A DNA stretch of 58,351 nt from UBA993 sp964485855 (GCA_964485855.1 CAZAKI010000009.1:1-58351); one strand, 5' to 3'. Counted from the stretch's first letter, positions 1 to 7,488 are shown. Numbers and translations: made by a program. The notes: a model not told the origin generated them from the letters alone.

Positions 1-14
1 ATAAGGAGAATGTT

Positions 15-518
15 TTGAAAGAAAGTCGACGTGAATTCATCAAGAACCTTTTAGAGGGATCACTGGCTACTGTTTTTGGTGCTTTGGTTGCCTGTTTAAA
101 ATCGCCCACCAAAACAGAACAATCCGAACGAATCGAGAATCCGACGAAAACTGTTTATCACTACACCCCATGCTATTGGGATAAGTTTTTAGAAGATGTC
201 AACAGTATGACAGAGGGGGAAGCGAAGGATTGGATTTCTAAGATTGTTCAGCGTGTTTTCATGCACGATCAAGAAAAGGTATCGGCGGGGATAAAGAGAA
301 CGGTTTATGATAATTACGGATTCAGTTCCGGCACATACACCGATACCATTAACGCCATGTCAGAGCAGAAAGCAAAGAACTTCATCATCGACATGGTGGG
401 TTGCGTTTTTACTGAGAACACATTCAAGCATTGTGAAAAATATTATAAGGCACTTTGTGGTTCTTGGAGAACCTGCGCTGGATTTCCGTTTTCATGTCCA
501 AATTGTGTGCCGGCGTGA
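15..518 (+). CDS. Tat-exported putative lipoprotein
   Basis: 167-residue protein read from a TTG with an AAGGAG ribosome binding site six bases upstream. The N-terminus carries a twin-arginine motif (SRREFIK), a hydrophobic stretch, and a lipobox-like LVAC near residue 27, so it is predicted to be exported folded and lipidated. The mature part contains two related segments (around MTEGEAKDWISKIV and MSEQKAKNFIIDMV), i.e. an internal duplication, and a Cys-rich tail (CGSWRTCAGF, CPNC). I do not recognise a family. Tat lipoproteins are rare in phages; it may be a host-derived moron gene. The signal call is firm, the function unknown. Confidence 0.75.
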   Translation: MKESRREFIKNLLEGSLATVFGALVACLKSPTKTEQSERIENPTKTVYHYTPCYWDKFLEDVNSMTEGEAKDWISKIVQRVFMHDQEKVSAGIKRTVYDNYGFSSGTYTDTINAMSEQKAKNFIIDMVGCVFTENTFKHCEKYYKALCGSWRTCAGFPFSCPNCVPA

Positions 519-526
519 GGGGATCA

Positions 527-670
527 ATGCTTATCACCTGCTACAGAACTCCAATCTCCCAAATCTTCTTGATTGGGATTTGGGGAAAGTGGATTGATTA
601 TCTATCACGATTCCGGATCCGGAGAGAGCGGAAACATTTTACAATCTATTTAAGAAAGAGGGGGTTATGA
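527..670 (+). CDS. small hydrophobic protein, 47 residues
   Basis: Short ORF from an ATG with GAGGGG four to five bases upstream. Its stop overlaps the start of the next gene. The product begins MLITCYRTPISQ, has one hydrophobic stretch (IFLIGIWG) and a strongly basic C-terminus. No family recognised. It fills what would otherwise be a gap, which supports it being real, but its length keeps confidence moderate. Confidence 0.45.
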   Translation: MLITCYRTPISQIFLIGIWGKWIDYLSRFRIRRERKHFTIYLRKRGL

Positions 671-933
671 TGGTTGAAATACCAATGACAGTGCCGGATG
701 CAGAGGAGAGATTTCTTGCGCGGAGGGCTTTATATAGAATTTGGCTTAAACATCACAGCGATCTTGATAAAGAATCTATGCGCGCCATCAAACGAGTACT
801 CGGCAATATAGCCGAAATATGTCCTCAGTGTTTTGAGAATCGACACAATGATCAAATCTTTAAGCGGACGGGTCTTTGTACTCAATGCACCGGACAGAAC
901 GCTTCGGATGAAAGCGAAGATTTTAAAGTTTAG
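667..933 (+). CDS. zinc-ribbon small protein
   Basis: 88 residues; ATGATG start preceded by AGAGGGGG. The N-terminal half is helical and charged. The C-terminal half has two CxxC knuckles (CPQC about residue 53 and CTQC about residue 73), the arrangement of a structural zinc ribbon. Function unknown. It belongs to a run of small early genes, several with similar Cys pairs, that may act on host transcription or nucleic acids, which is inference only. Confidence 0.7.
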   Translation: MMVEIPMTVPDAEERFLARRALYRIWLKHHSDLDKESMRAIKRVLGNIAEICPQCFENRHNDQIFKRTGLCTQCTGQNASDESEDFKV

Positions 934-942
934 GAGGGAGCC

Positions 943-1713
943 ATGTGTCAATTTTTTAGCGGAATCATCACACGCGAGAAAACCCTATGGGATTATTATA
1001 ATGATTCCCATGAGGAGCTTATCCGCAAATATAAATTGAACGACAATACCCATGATCCTGATTTTGTGCGTGTTGAGCTACTCCCACAAGATAATGACAT
1101 TTTCAACCACGACATAAAAAACTGGAAACTTAAGGTTGACCAAGATTATCGACCAGAATGGTTTAATGAGAAATTCGCAGAACAGGAAATGAAAAAAGCC
1201 ATTAAAAAAGTTTTCAAAAAGACGTTTTTAATGGATCAAAAAATTGACGAGTTAATTAATCAACACATACGATTCGCAAAAAATGTAATTATAAATCGGA
1301 TGCAAAGCTCCCGGGTCGGCGTGATGGGGGGAAGCTCCCGGGTCGGCGTGATGGGGGGAAGCTCCCGGGTCGGCGTGATGGGGGAAAGCTCCCAGGTCGG
1401 CGTGATGGGGGAAAGCTCCCAGGTCGGCGTGATGAGAGGAGGCTCCCAGGTCGGCGAGATGTGGGGGAGCTCCCAGGTCGGCGAGATGAGGGAAAGCTCC
1501 CAGGTCGGCGAGATGTGGGGGAGCTCCCAGGTCGGCGAGATGAGGGAAAGCTCCCAGGTCGGCGTGATGGGGGGAAGCTCCCAGGTCAAAAAATATAATA
1601 AAACTGTCAAGGTTAATAATCAATACGATAAATCGCTTGTTATTGAATATTCGGGTGATAGTGTGATCATTATAACACCAAACAAAGATACAAAATTGAA
1701 GAAATTGAAATGA
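943..1713 (+). CDS. protein with 9-residue tandem repeats
   Basis: 256 residues, start ATG with AGGAGGGAGCC upstream. Three parts are visible: an N-terminal domain starting MCQFFSGIITRE, resembling conserved N-termini of other phage proteins that carry variable repeat arrays; ten full copies plus a partial copy of a nine-residue unit of consensus SSQVGVMGG (residues about 122-215); and a hydrophilic C-terminus (about 40 residues). Regular V and M positions suggest a beta-solenoid. Cys2 directly after Met is also seen in N-terminal-nucleophile enzymes, but no other support for that is visible. Function unknown. Confidence 0.75.
   Translation: MCQFFSGIITREKTLWDYYNDSHEELIRKYKLNDNTHDPDFVRVELLPQDNDIFNHDIKNWKLKVDQDYRPEWFNEKFAEQEMKKAIKKVFKKTFLMDQKIDELINQHIRFAKNVIINRMQSSRVGVMGGSSRVGVMGGSSRVGVMGESSQVGVMGESSQVGVMRGGSQVGEMWGSSQVGEMRESSQVGEMWGSSQVGEMRESSQVGVMGGSSQVKKYNKTVKVNNQYDKSLVIEYSGDSVIIITPNKDTKLKKLK
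1306..1587 (+). repeat. 27-bp tandem repeat array inside a gene
   Basis: Ten consecutive 27-bp units starting at 1306, 1333, 1360, 1387, 1414, 1441, 1468, 1495, 1522 and 1549, plus a 12-bp partial unit at 1576. Each unit begins AGCTCCC and contains GTCGGCG. The period is a whole number of codons, so copy number can change without frameshift. Units differ at a few positions in an alternating pattern (GAGATGTGG versus GAGATGAGG), indicating expansion by two-unit blocks. Confidence 0.95.
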
Positions 1714-1723
1714 GGAGGGAGCC

Positions 1724-2077
1724 ATGGAAATAACAGAGAAAGTACGCAAAGTCATACAACAGGAAACTGAGCGAGTCATTATTCAATCTCTTGACATGCA
1801 GAACAAATTGACCGCCGCGCGATTGCGAATCATCAACTTAGAACAACTCATACAGAGCATTGAAATCACCAATGGATCAATAACGGCACCCGAAACCACA
1901 TGGAGAATGATAGAACACGAGCAAGGCAACATCAAGAAATTGAATGAAATCCGGTACAAACAGAAACTTCCTTATAATACCGAAGAAGAAGATGCACGGC
2001 TTGACGCCGAAGAACGACTTTTAAGCATAGGCGTCCAACAGTGTCATGAAGATGGGAAAGGCCAAGCAGAGCGATGA
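1724..2077 (+). CDS. predicted coiled-coil protein, unknown function
   Basis: 117 residues; start follows GAGGAGGGAGCC, the same initiation region as the repeat gene upstream. The sequence is almost entirely charged helix (residues 1-50 coiled coil with Leu/Ile heptads) with no Cys and no membrane segment. Family not recognised. The stop overlaps an ATG triplet run that may start a further tiny gene. Confidence 0.65.
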   Translation: MEITEKVRKVIQQETERVIIQSLDMQNKLTAARLRIINLEQLIQSIEITNGSITAPETTWRMIEHEQGNIKKLNEIRYKQKLPYNTEEEDARLDAEERLLSIGVQQCHEDGKGQAER

Positions 2078-2235
2078 TGATGAAAACGCCTCGTTATATG
2101 TCGGCTGTAATACACTTGGACGCCTTACAGGTTTTTAGTTGGCGACAACTAAAGATGGTAGCCCCCAGGAAGGTGCAAGACCTTCACATATCAATGAGTC
2201 ATACAGATTGTCTGATCTCTGCTTGGTCATATTAA
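2074..2235 (+). CDS. possible 53-residue small protein
   Basis: An ORF beginning ATGATGATG at 2074 overlaps the stop of the preceding gene (ATGA arrangement) and runs to a TAA at 2233-2235, just before the strong ribosome binding site of the next gene. It begins MMMKTPRYMSAV and is otherwise unremarkable. Only a weak purine stretch lies upstream, so translation would depend on coupling. An alternative is an untranslated gap. Confidence 0.3.
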   Translation: MMMKTPRYMSAVIHLDALQVFSWRQLKMVAPRKVQDLHISMSHTDCLISAWSY

Positions 2236-2249
2236 AGGAGGGAATAAAA

Positions 2250-2801
2250 ATGGAAGTCGAAATTTATCAAGAAAAAGGCATCGGCGTTCAGCCAGAAGTA
2301 GATCAAGAATACAAAGAGTTGGTGGAGGAGCTTGGTCTTGAGGGACAAAAAAAACTTATTAGCGAATCGCCAGAGGACTCCATTATTCCATTTCAAAAAA
2401 TGGAGCCAAACATTAAAACAATTTGGAGGGCCTATTGTCCAGGGAAGAAAAGTTTGGATGATTATGATGCAGGTCTCATCCCTCTGCAAATTCTTGGTGT
2501 CGTGAAACTCGCAGAAGAAAAAGGATATTTCAAGAAGTTTGTTGTCTGGACCGAGTTTGAAAACGATCCCGATCCGATTCTTGTCGGAGTCACAGATGAT
2601 AGCAAAGAATATCTCCTTGGCCGATGGGGGGAAAGCTTAAAGCCTTGGCCCGAAATAGTAAAATTAGCAAAAGAAAAATGGATTAATAAAGTGCGGGCGA
2701 AGCTCGAAAAAGAAATCCGCGAAAACCAATTAACATTAGATACTTTGGAGGGTGTCGCCGAGAGACACTTTGCGGGAGAACATACGGGAATTTATATATA
2801 A
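2250..2801 (+). CDS. hypothetical protein, 183 residues
   Basis: I choose the ATG at 2250 because AAAGGAGGG sits eight bases upstream; a longer in-frame TTG start at 2139 lacks such a site. The protein is soluble, acidic N-terminally (MEVEIYQEKG) and ends in a lysine/glutamate-rich helix (VRAKLEKEIRENQLT). No domain recognised. It lies directly upstream of the putative annealing protein and may share its transcript. Confidence 0.65.
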   Translation: MEVEIYQEKGIGVQPEVDQEYKELVEELGLEGQKKLISESPEDSIIPFQKMEPNIKTIWRAYCPGKKSLDDYDAGLIPLQILGVVKLAEEKGYFKKFVVWTEFENDPDPILVGVTDDSKEYLLGRWGESLKPWPEIVKLAKEKWINKVRAKLEKEIRENQLTLDTLEGVAERHFAGEHTGIYI

Positions 2802-2875
2802 CATCACTTCTCCGGCCTCCTGTCTCTCCCTCTCAAGATAGGGGGTCGGGGATAATATCTTGGAGGGAAAAGAAA

Positions 2876-3643
2876 ATGAAAGACGTAGAAACTACAGAAG
2901 AAATTTTGCCAGCAACACAAGAATTGCCCGCACTTCAACACGGTGTTTTTGCGGATGACCCTCTCATTGCCATTGAACAGGCCGAAGCTTTGGTAAGGGC
3001 CGTTTCATCGAGATGTGTAGGACCAAAATTCGTATGTAAAATTAAAGGTAGGGATTATCCAAAAGTTGAATGGTGGACAACGGTAGGGGCCGTTCTTAAT
3101 CTTTTCCCCGTTATTCTATCGGCAGAACGAGTTGATAGAGACAATGGAGAATATCTCTATCTCGCCAAAGTTGAGGTACGCCGAGACGGAAACGTGGTCA
3201 CTTCCGCAGAAGCGATTTGCTCAAACGCTGAGAAGCGATGGAACTACGCCGACGAATACGCTATCAAGTCAATGGCACAGACAAGGGCTGTAGCAAAGGC
3301 ATATCGTATTGGCCTTTCGTTTCTGGCGACCCTCGCCGGACTCGAAGCGACACCAGCCGAAGAAGTTCCTCCAAATGGGTTTGAATCACCACCCAAGAAG
3401 AAACCAGAGAAAAAATTCGACACAGAACACAAGAAATTCGCCAAGCGAATGCACAATTATTTTCTCGCAAAAGCCAATGAATCGGACGAGGGCGCACAAA
3501 AGCTATTCATAGCCTTGTTGAAAGACCTTGATATTACTGGAAAGAAAATGTTCAACGACCTGACTAACGGACAGATAGACCAAATGTGGATGAAGATATG
3601 CCACAAGGTCGAAGATTTTGAGAAAGCAACGACGGCGAAATGA
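2876..3643 (+). CDS. putative ssDNA-annealing / recombination-associated protein
   Basis: 255 residues, RBS TTGGAGGG. The region around residues 120-160 has SMAQTRAVAKAYRIGL followed by LAGLEATPAEEVP. This signature is shared by a family of phage and plasmid proteins often near recombination genes and sometimes annotated as Rad52-like or single-strand annealing proteins. A Pro/Lys-rich linker (PPKKKPEKKF) leads to a helical C-terminal domain. In this window it is the only candidate for a phage recombination mediator, since no Erf, Bet or RecT is seen. The family resemblance is from memory; the biochemical role is inference. Confidence 0.6.
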   Translation: MKDVETTEEILPATQELPALQHGVFADDPLIAIEQAEALVRAVSSRCVGPKFVCKIKGRDYPKVEWWTTVGAVLNLFPVILSAERVDRDNGEYLYLAKVEVRRDGNVVTSAEAICSNAEKRWNYADEYAIKSMAQTRAVAKAYRIGLSFLATLAGLEATPAEEVPPNGFESPPKKKPEKKFDTEHKKFAKRMHNYFLAKANESDEGAQKLFIALLKDLDITGKKMFNDLTNGQIDQMWMKICHKVEDFEKATTAK

Positions 3644-3648
3644 GAATG

Positions 3649-3727
3649 CCACCGGCCCACTTAAAATCTACTGACAGTCCACCGGTGAGGAGGTTTGACT
3701 AAAAGCAGTAGGTTTGTGGGCCGGTGG
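3649..3727 (+). other. nested inverted repeat (structured RNA or DNA element)
   Basis: Between two genes, a perfect 12-bp inverted repeat (CCACCGGCCCAC at 3649-3660 with GTGGGCCGGTGG at 3716-3727) encloses a second stem (CTACTG 3668-3673 with CAGTAG 3706-3711), a third (AGTC 3676-3679 with GACT 3697-3700), and an apical palindrome CACCGGTG (3680-3687). The apical CCACCGG (3679-3685) repeats part of the outer arm, so two mutually exclusive pairings with the right arm are possible. The loop also holds GAGGAGG (3687-3693). It could be a regulatory RNA fold or a replication/recombination site. Confidence 0.7.
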
Positions 3728-3745
3728 GGAGGTAAGGAGGACAAG

Positions 3746-3808
3746 ATGGAAAACACTATTTTATGGGAAGTCAAAAGATACACTAAAATGGAATTCGAGT
3801 ATAAATGA
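3746..3808 (+). CDS. possible 20-residue leader peptide
   Basis: ATG with an excellent TAAGGAGG five bases upstream, immediately after the nested inverted repeat; it encodes 20 residues beginning MENTILWEVKRY and ends at TGA 3806-3808. An in-frame TTG at 3695 would lengthen it to 37 residues and put its start inside the folded element. Either a micro-protein or a leader whose translation couples the fold to the next gene. Confidence 0.35.
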   Translation: MENTILWEVKRYTKMEFEYK

Positions 3809-3818
3809 GGAGTAAAAA

Positions 3819-4007
3819 ATGGAACTCATTGAAGGCCGTTATTATTGGTATAAAGACAGTGTAAGATTTCAATATCCTGTAATTTGTCAAATTGGCCCAA
3901 ATGGAATTGCCTATCCTGCATATAGAATTAATGGGATGAAAATTGATAATTTGCCAGGCCAATGGTCATTAATACCGGAGCCGAAAAAGTGGATGTCATT
4001 GAAATAG
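3819..4007 (+). CDS. hypothetical small protein, 62 residues
   Basis: Start ATG with GAGGAG upstream. Aromatic-rich small protein (MELIEGRYYWYKDS), probably a compact beta fold. Family not recognised. Its 3' end overlaps the start of the next gene, typical of this early cluster. Confidence 0.6.
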   Translation: MELIEGRYYWYKDSVRFQYPVICQIGPNGIAYPAYRINGMKIDNLPGQWSLIPEPKKWMSLK

Positions 4008-4348
4008 CAGAAAGAATAGACGAGAAAATCCGACAGCTTGAACGTGGGCGCGCCGAACTCAAGAAGCGTGGTGACGCAAGTGCTAAGGCAATAAGTGACT
4101 ACCGGAAAGAACGCGCTAAGGTTATAATGCAACTCAGAAACGGTGTTGAATTTGAACTCGACGACGTTAAGATAAAAAACCCGTCCGTTTCAATTACAGA
4201 TAATCTCGCACGTGGGATTTGTTGGAAAGAAAAATTAGCTGAACAGCTTGCAATCAATCAATATACAACCGCCATTAATGGTATGAAAGCACTTACCGCA
4301 GAACTTAACGGACTCCAATCTATTTATAGGCATTTGGAGGAGAAATGA
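3989..4348 (+). CDS. helical hypothetical protein
   Basis: About 119 residues from a GTG at 3989 that has GGAG nine bases upstream; an ATG at 3962 would give 128 residues but overlaps the upstream gene more deeply. Residues 1-60 form a charged coiled coil (ERIDEKIRQLERGRAELKK). The middle includes ELDDVKIKNPSVSITDNLARG. Coiled-coil profile without further recognisable domain. The stop overlaps the next start (ATGA). Confidence 0.6.
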   Translation: MDVIEIAERIDEKIRQLERGRAELKKRGDASAKAISDYRKERAKVIMQLRNGVEFELDDVKIKNPSVSITDNLARGICWKEKLAEQLAINQYTTAINGMKALTAELNGLQSIYRHLEEK

Positions 4349-4527
4349 GCGCAGAGCTTACCGAAACAGAACTTATCATATGGCGGGAATGCGTTCAACA
4401 GGGCAGAGATGCTTATCGTTTTGGTAAATCTGAAAAAGACAATCCTCATCATGATATAAATTCAATCGAATATCAAGCCTGGCTACAGGGATGGCATTGG
4501 GAAGAACGGGAATCAGACGGTATGTGA
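4345..4527 (+). CDS. ribosome-modulation-factor-like small protein
   Basis: 60 residues, RBS TTGGAGGAG. The pattern GRDAYRFGK then NPHHD then AWLQGWHWEE matches the Gly-Ala-Gly, Asn-Pro and Trp-x-x-Gly-Trp spacing of the small Rmf/CrpP-type proteins found widely in phages. Cellular RMF dimerises ribosomes in stationary phase; phage members have unknown or diverse roles. The family assignment rests on motif spacing only. Confidence 0.55.
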   Translation: MSAELTETELIIWRECVQQGRDAYRFGKSEKDNPHHDINSIEYQAWLQGWHWEERESDGM

Positions 4528-4538
4528 AAGGAAAGAAC

Positions 4539-4751
4539 ATGTTGATAATCGCTTTTCATAATGATGGAACTGGAAATAATAGAATTGCAAATTATGATTA
4601 TACAGTTTATGTAAATACAAGCATAATAGATTCTGGCCGAATTGAAAAACACGATAGAACCTGTGGGTGGGAGGGTTTGCTCCGGGATTTATTGGATGAC
4701 AGGGATAGAGAAATAGAAGCGTCATCCCAAAGCCCTAAAAACACCAAATAA
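4539..4751 (+). CDS. hypothetical small protein, 70 residues
   Basis: Start chosen at ATG 4539 (GAAAGGAAAG upstream) rather than an in-frame upstream codon inside the previous gene. Begins MLIIAFHNDGTGNNRIANYD, compatible with a beta hairpin, then a charged C-terminus. Family not recognised. The 78 bases that follow contain two near copies of ATTTTAAAAAAT but no gene I can support. Confidence 0.55.
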   Translation: MLIIAFHNDGTGNNRIANYDYTVYVNTSIIDSGRIEKHDRTCGWEGLLRDLLDDRDREIEASSQSPKNTK

Positions 4752-4829
4752 CGGCATTTTAAAAAATGAACAGCCTCAGCAACATTTTAAAAAATAAAAT
4801 CCCGTAGACGCTAAGTTAAGCGGTTTAAA

Positions 4830-5309
4830 ATGACTTTTGTGGTAGAGACACCGACATTGTTTGATACTGGCAAGAAAGTCCGCAAATGCAAATGTGGTTG
4901 TGGCCGGAGCCTTGAAGGTTTTCACGGCAAACGAGAGATTCATCCCGACTGTGAGGAGCGGTGCGATAGACTGAGACGTGAGGCAAGACGCAGACAGATT
5001 GAAGAAGAACGAAAGGCCCGTGCCGAAGAAAAGTTCCTGAAATTCCATCGAGAGAATCCGCACGTTTACAGAATCATCCTTGAAAAGACTTGGAAGCTTT
5101 GGCACGCCGGTCACCGACACCACGGAATGAAAGCAATCTTTGAATCTATACGCTGGGATCAGAAGGTTGGAACTATCAGCGACGACTTTAAACTGAACAA
5201 TAATTTTACACCTTTTTACGCAAGATTAATCATGGAAAACGAACCGAAGTTAAGGGGATTTTTTCAGACGAGGGAGAACAATGGGAAACGCAATGAAGGC
5301 AATGTTTGA
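4830..5309 (+). CDS. conserved phage protein with N-terminal zinc finger
   Basis: 159 residues. The N-terminus has CKCGCG (about residues 20-25) plus a downstream HPDCEERC, a likely zinc site. A basic linker (RREARRRQIEEERKARA) leads to a C-terminal domain with NPHVYRIILEK, GHRHHGMKAIFESIRW and LNNNFTPFYARLIM. That domain recurs in many phage proteins of unknown function, and I recognise the pattern from them. The basic character suggests nucleic-acid contact. The start lacks a clear Shine-Dalgarno. Confidence 0.75.
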   Translation: MTFVVETPTLFDTGKKVRKCKCGCGRSLEGFHGKREIHPDCEERCDRLRREARRRQIEEERKARAEEKFLKFHRENPHVYRIILEKTWKLWHAGHRHHGMKAIFESIRWDQKVGTISDDFKLNNNFTPFYARLIMENEPKLRGFFQTRENNGKRNEGNV

Positions 5310-5544
5310 TAAATGGGTTTTAGACGTTACATTTTGGAACCCACAAGAAGAAATGCCAACATTCATTCCAATCGAATCAAACGGGGATTTAGTAATTGGC
5401 ATGAATTGTATGGGATTCTGTCCTGGAGAACTCATTGGTATCGTACATTTGGACGGCCAAGAAAAAGTAAACAAGTGGTATGAAAACGAACATAACAAAA
5501 AATTATTTGAACAATATCAAAAAGAAGCAGGAAAAATGCCATGA
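5281..5544 (+). CDS. hypothetical protein, 87 residues
   Basis: ATG with GAGGGAGAAC upstream, overlapping the end of the previous gene by 29 bases. Contains VIGMNCMGFCPGELIGIV and a charged C-terminal helix (NEHNKKLFEQYQKEAG). The stop overlaps the next start (ATGA). No family recognised. Confidence 0.6.
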   Translation: MGNAMKAMFDKWVLDVTFWNPQEEMPTFIPIESNGDLVIGMNCMGFCPGELIGIVHLDGQEKVNKWYENEHNKKLFEQYQKEAGKMP

Positions 5545-5699
5545 CCGCCCTCCGTCGCTTCATCTTCGGGTGGAGCGTGAAAGATTTTAAGTGTGAGTAT
5601 GGCTATTCAAAAATGTACGAATATGTTCATGGGACAAATGCAAATTGGCGAATAACAATTTGGCGCCGTTGGCTAATCCCTGTTTTTGAGGAAACATGA
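5541..5699 (+). CDS. basic small protein, 52 residues
   Basis: Fits exactly between its neighbours with ATGA overlaps at both ends, the strongest argument that it is real. Trp- and Arg-rich (begins MTALRRFIFGWSVKDF, later WRITIWRRWLIPVF). Could be an amphipathic or DNA-binding micro-protein; function unknown. Confidence 0.55.
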   Translation: MTALRRFIFGWSVKDFKCEYGYSKMYEYVHGTNANWRITIWRRWLIPVFEET

Positions 5700-6397
5700 T
5701 TGAACCTTATTACAAAGACGATTGGGTGACGATTTATCACGGCGATTGTTTAGAGATCATGTTGGATCTCGAGCAATGTGATTTAATTCTTACGGATCCA
5801 CCGTATAATTTAGGTAAAAAATACGGGGCTAAATTTAATGATGCTCGAGACCCCGATCAATACTGGGAATGGTTTTTAAATGTTTTTGAAAAAGCATTTA
5901 AGTTGATTTCAAATGGATATTTTTATATTTCTCATTCTGATAAGGGAGTTTACAGGGCAAAATCAATACTCGAGACCATCGGTTTTGAATATATCCAGAC
6001 TCTTATTTGGTGGGGGCCAAATGGATATTCAATGCAATTAAAACGAAAAACGTGGTCATATCGCCACGAACCAATTCTTTTTATGGGAAAAGGCGAATTG
6101 CCGGATCTCGAGGCGGGAGAAAAAGGAATGTGGTATACATCTGTCTTGCCGGTCCCGAGACCACAATCAAACTTCAAAGAAGGTAGATATCATTTAACCC
6201 AAAAACCATTGAAACTATATAAGATTATTTTGCAAAGAACGCCAAGCGATTGTATCCTCGACCCCTTTCTTGGTTCTGGCACAACCTGTGTAGCAGCCAA
6301 ACAACTCAACCGTAAATGTATCGGTATCGAGATAGAAGAAAAATACTGTGAAATTGCAGCAAAGAGATGTAGTCAAGAAGTTTTAGATTTGAGGTAA
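5696..6397 (+). CDS. DNA N6-adenine/N4-cytosine methyltransferase, beta-type
   Basis: 233 residues. Catalytic motif DPPY at 34-37 (LTDPPYNLG) precedes the SAM-binding motif at 189-195 (DPFLGSGTT), the permuted order of the N6/N4 methyltransferase family. The C-terminus IGIEIEEKYCEIAAKR is also typical. The region between holds the target-recognition part. No endonuclease gene adjoins it, so it is a solitary phage methyltransferase, probably protecting the genome from restriction. DPPY is compatible with either N6-adenine or N4-cytosine. It begins with a four-base overlap to the upstream gene. Confidence 0.93.
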   Translation: MIEPYYKDDWVTIYHGDCLEIMLDLEQCDLILTDPPYNLGKKYGAKFNDARDPDQYWEWFLNVFEKAFKLISNGYFYISHSDKGVYRAKSILETIGFEYIQTLIWWGPNGYSMQLKRKTWSYRHEPILFMGKGELPDLEAGEKGMWYTSVLPVPRPQSNFKEGRYHLTQKPLKLYKIILQRTPSDCILDPFLGSGTTCVAAKQLNRKCIGIEIEEKYCEIAAKRCSQEVLDLR

Positions 6398-6407
6398 TCA
6401 TGTATAA

Positions 6408-6548
6408 ATGCCCAACGGCGAAAAACACGAATTAGTATACGGATGGAGAAAGCACGGCATGAGATTACATGATTGTTATCCACCAAATTTTTGTCCTGTC
6501 TGTTGGGAAGAAGTTGAGGAAATAGATGACACCACGCAAACGACTTGA
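6408..6548 (+). CDS. possible 46-residue zinc-binding protein
   Basis: ORF from ATG 6408 to TGA 6548, overlapping the next gene by 23 bases. Contains HDCY and CPVC, a minimal metal site, and an acidic tail. No good ribosome binding site, so moderate to low confidence. Its first 23 bases are repeated exactly at 53009-53031 in a different frame. Confidence 0.4.
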   Translation: MPNGEKHELVYGWRKHGMRLHDCYPPNFCPVCWEEVEEIDDTTQTT

Positions 6549-6921
6549 AAAAGAATGTGAAGAACTCTGGCGTAAGATTCTTTTAATAAAAGCTGATTAT
6601 AAGTCTGAACTTTCTGGAATTGCTGGTAAACAGACTGACAAAAATGGAGCTGTTTTAGATGTTCATCACATCGCCCGAAAACCCAACTACAGACTTAGAT
6701 ATGAACTTGAAAACGGAATAGTCCTAACTAAATGGGAACATCGATACGGAATTCATGGCAACCATGAAGAAGAGTACAGAAAAGCCATTAAACGAGTTAA
6801 AGGTAAAGATATTTATGAGCGAATGGCTTTATTAAGAAATCAAACCACCCATGATTTAAGAATGGTTAAAACTTATTTAGAAAAGAAGTTGAAAGAAGTA
6901 GAAGAATTTGAGGACGCATGA
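6526..6921 (+). CDS. HNH-like nuclease, NinG/Rap-like
   Basis: 131 residues. The core AVLDVHHIARKPNYRLRYEL, then NGIVLTKWEH and GIHGN, resembles the beta-beta-alpha metal fold of HNH proteins and of the NinG recombination-nuclease group: a His-His start, an Asn, and a closing His, but no CxxC zinc pairs. Likely a DNA structure or recombination nuclease. It follows the methyltransferase cluster and its stop overlaps the next gene. Confidence 0.65.
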   Translation: MTPRKRLEKECEELWRKILLIKADYKSELSGIAGKQTDKNGAVLDVHHIARKPNYRLRYELENGIVLTKWEHRYGIHGNHEEEYRKAIKRVKGKDIYERMALLRNQTTHDLRMVKTYLEKKLKEVEEFEDA

Positions 6922-7274
6922 TGGCCTATGGTGATAAATGTACTCATTGTGGAAGATGTTGTAAGACTATTCCTTGCGGGATCGGACTTGCATTATTGGG
7001 TGATCATCGCCCATGTAAAGCACTTGAGGAAATCGACGGTAAATATTATTGTGGATTGGTATTGCACGCAAATAAATATATTGATTTAGGTGAAAACGTT
7101 GGATGGAAAGAAGAATTTTTAAAAAAACTATTTTCGCACATGCTCGGTATTGGCATGGGATGTTGTATTTGTCCTGAAAATGAATTGATTAAAAACGAAA
7201 TGCGGGAGAAATTGACATTCAAGAATGCGCTTTATAAAACCGTAGAAGAATTTGAAAGGTGCGCAATTTTATAA
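6918..7274 (+). CDS. YkgJ-type cysteine-cluster protein
   Basis: 118 residues. N-terminal CTHCGRCCKTIPCG followed by HRPCKALEE and YYCGLV, a second cluster CCICPE about residue 92, and a C-terminal Cys. This matches the CxxCxxCC pattern of the widespread YkgJ/UPF0153 cysteine-cluster family thought to bind zinc or iron. A phage function is not known. Confidence 0.7.
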   Translation: MMAYGDKCTHCGRCCKTIPCGIGLALLGDHRPCKALEEIDGKYYCGLVLHANKYIDLGENVGWKEEFLKKLFSHMLGIGMGCCICPENELIKNEMREKLTFKNALYKTVEEFERCAIL

Positions 7275-7304
7275 AACTTTCGGCTGTGACTTTTGGGAGA
7301 AGAA

Positions 7305-7484
7305 ATGACCTTCGTTTGGAAATCTGCACCTTGCTATAATGAGTCTCATCTTGTCCAAGGGGATAGTACGTTTGCACTTTGTACTATAAAACCCATGAAA
7401 CCTTATGGATGGCGAAAAAACGACAAGAAACCCAAGTGTGAACTTTGTATTAAAGAATATGAAAAGCATATAAAGCGAGGATAA
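7305..7484 (+). CDS. small Cys-containing protein
   Basis: About 59 residues from ATG 7305 (GGGAGAAG upstream). Single Cys residues, then CELCIKEYEKH, giving one CxxC. Basic. Family not recognised. Sits in a run of metal-binding micro-proteins. Confidence 0.55.
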   Translation: MTFVWKSAPCYNESHLVQGDSTFALCTIKPMKPYGWRKNDKKPKCELCIKEYEKHIKRG

Positions 7485-7488
7485 AAAG

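Noticed and set aside
1306..1587. CRISPR array
   Set aside because: Units are contiguous 27-mers with no spacers, in-frame within a gene.
1252..1779. Long reverse-strand ORFs over the repeat region
   Set aside because: They exist because the 27-bp repeat is open in several frames; no ribosome binding site or neighbours support them.
4752..4829. Direct repeat ATTTTAAAAAAT as an origin or terminator
   Set aside because: Two short AT-rich copies only; nothing else supports function.
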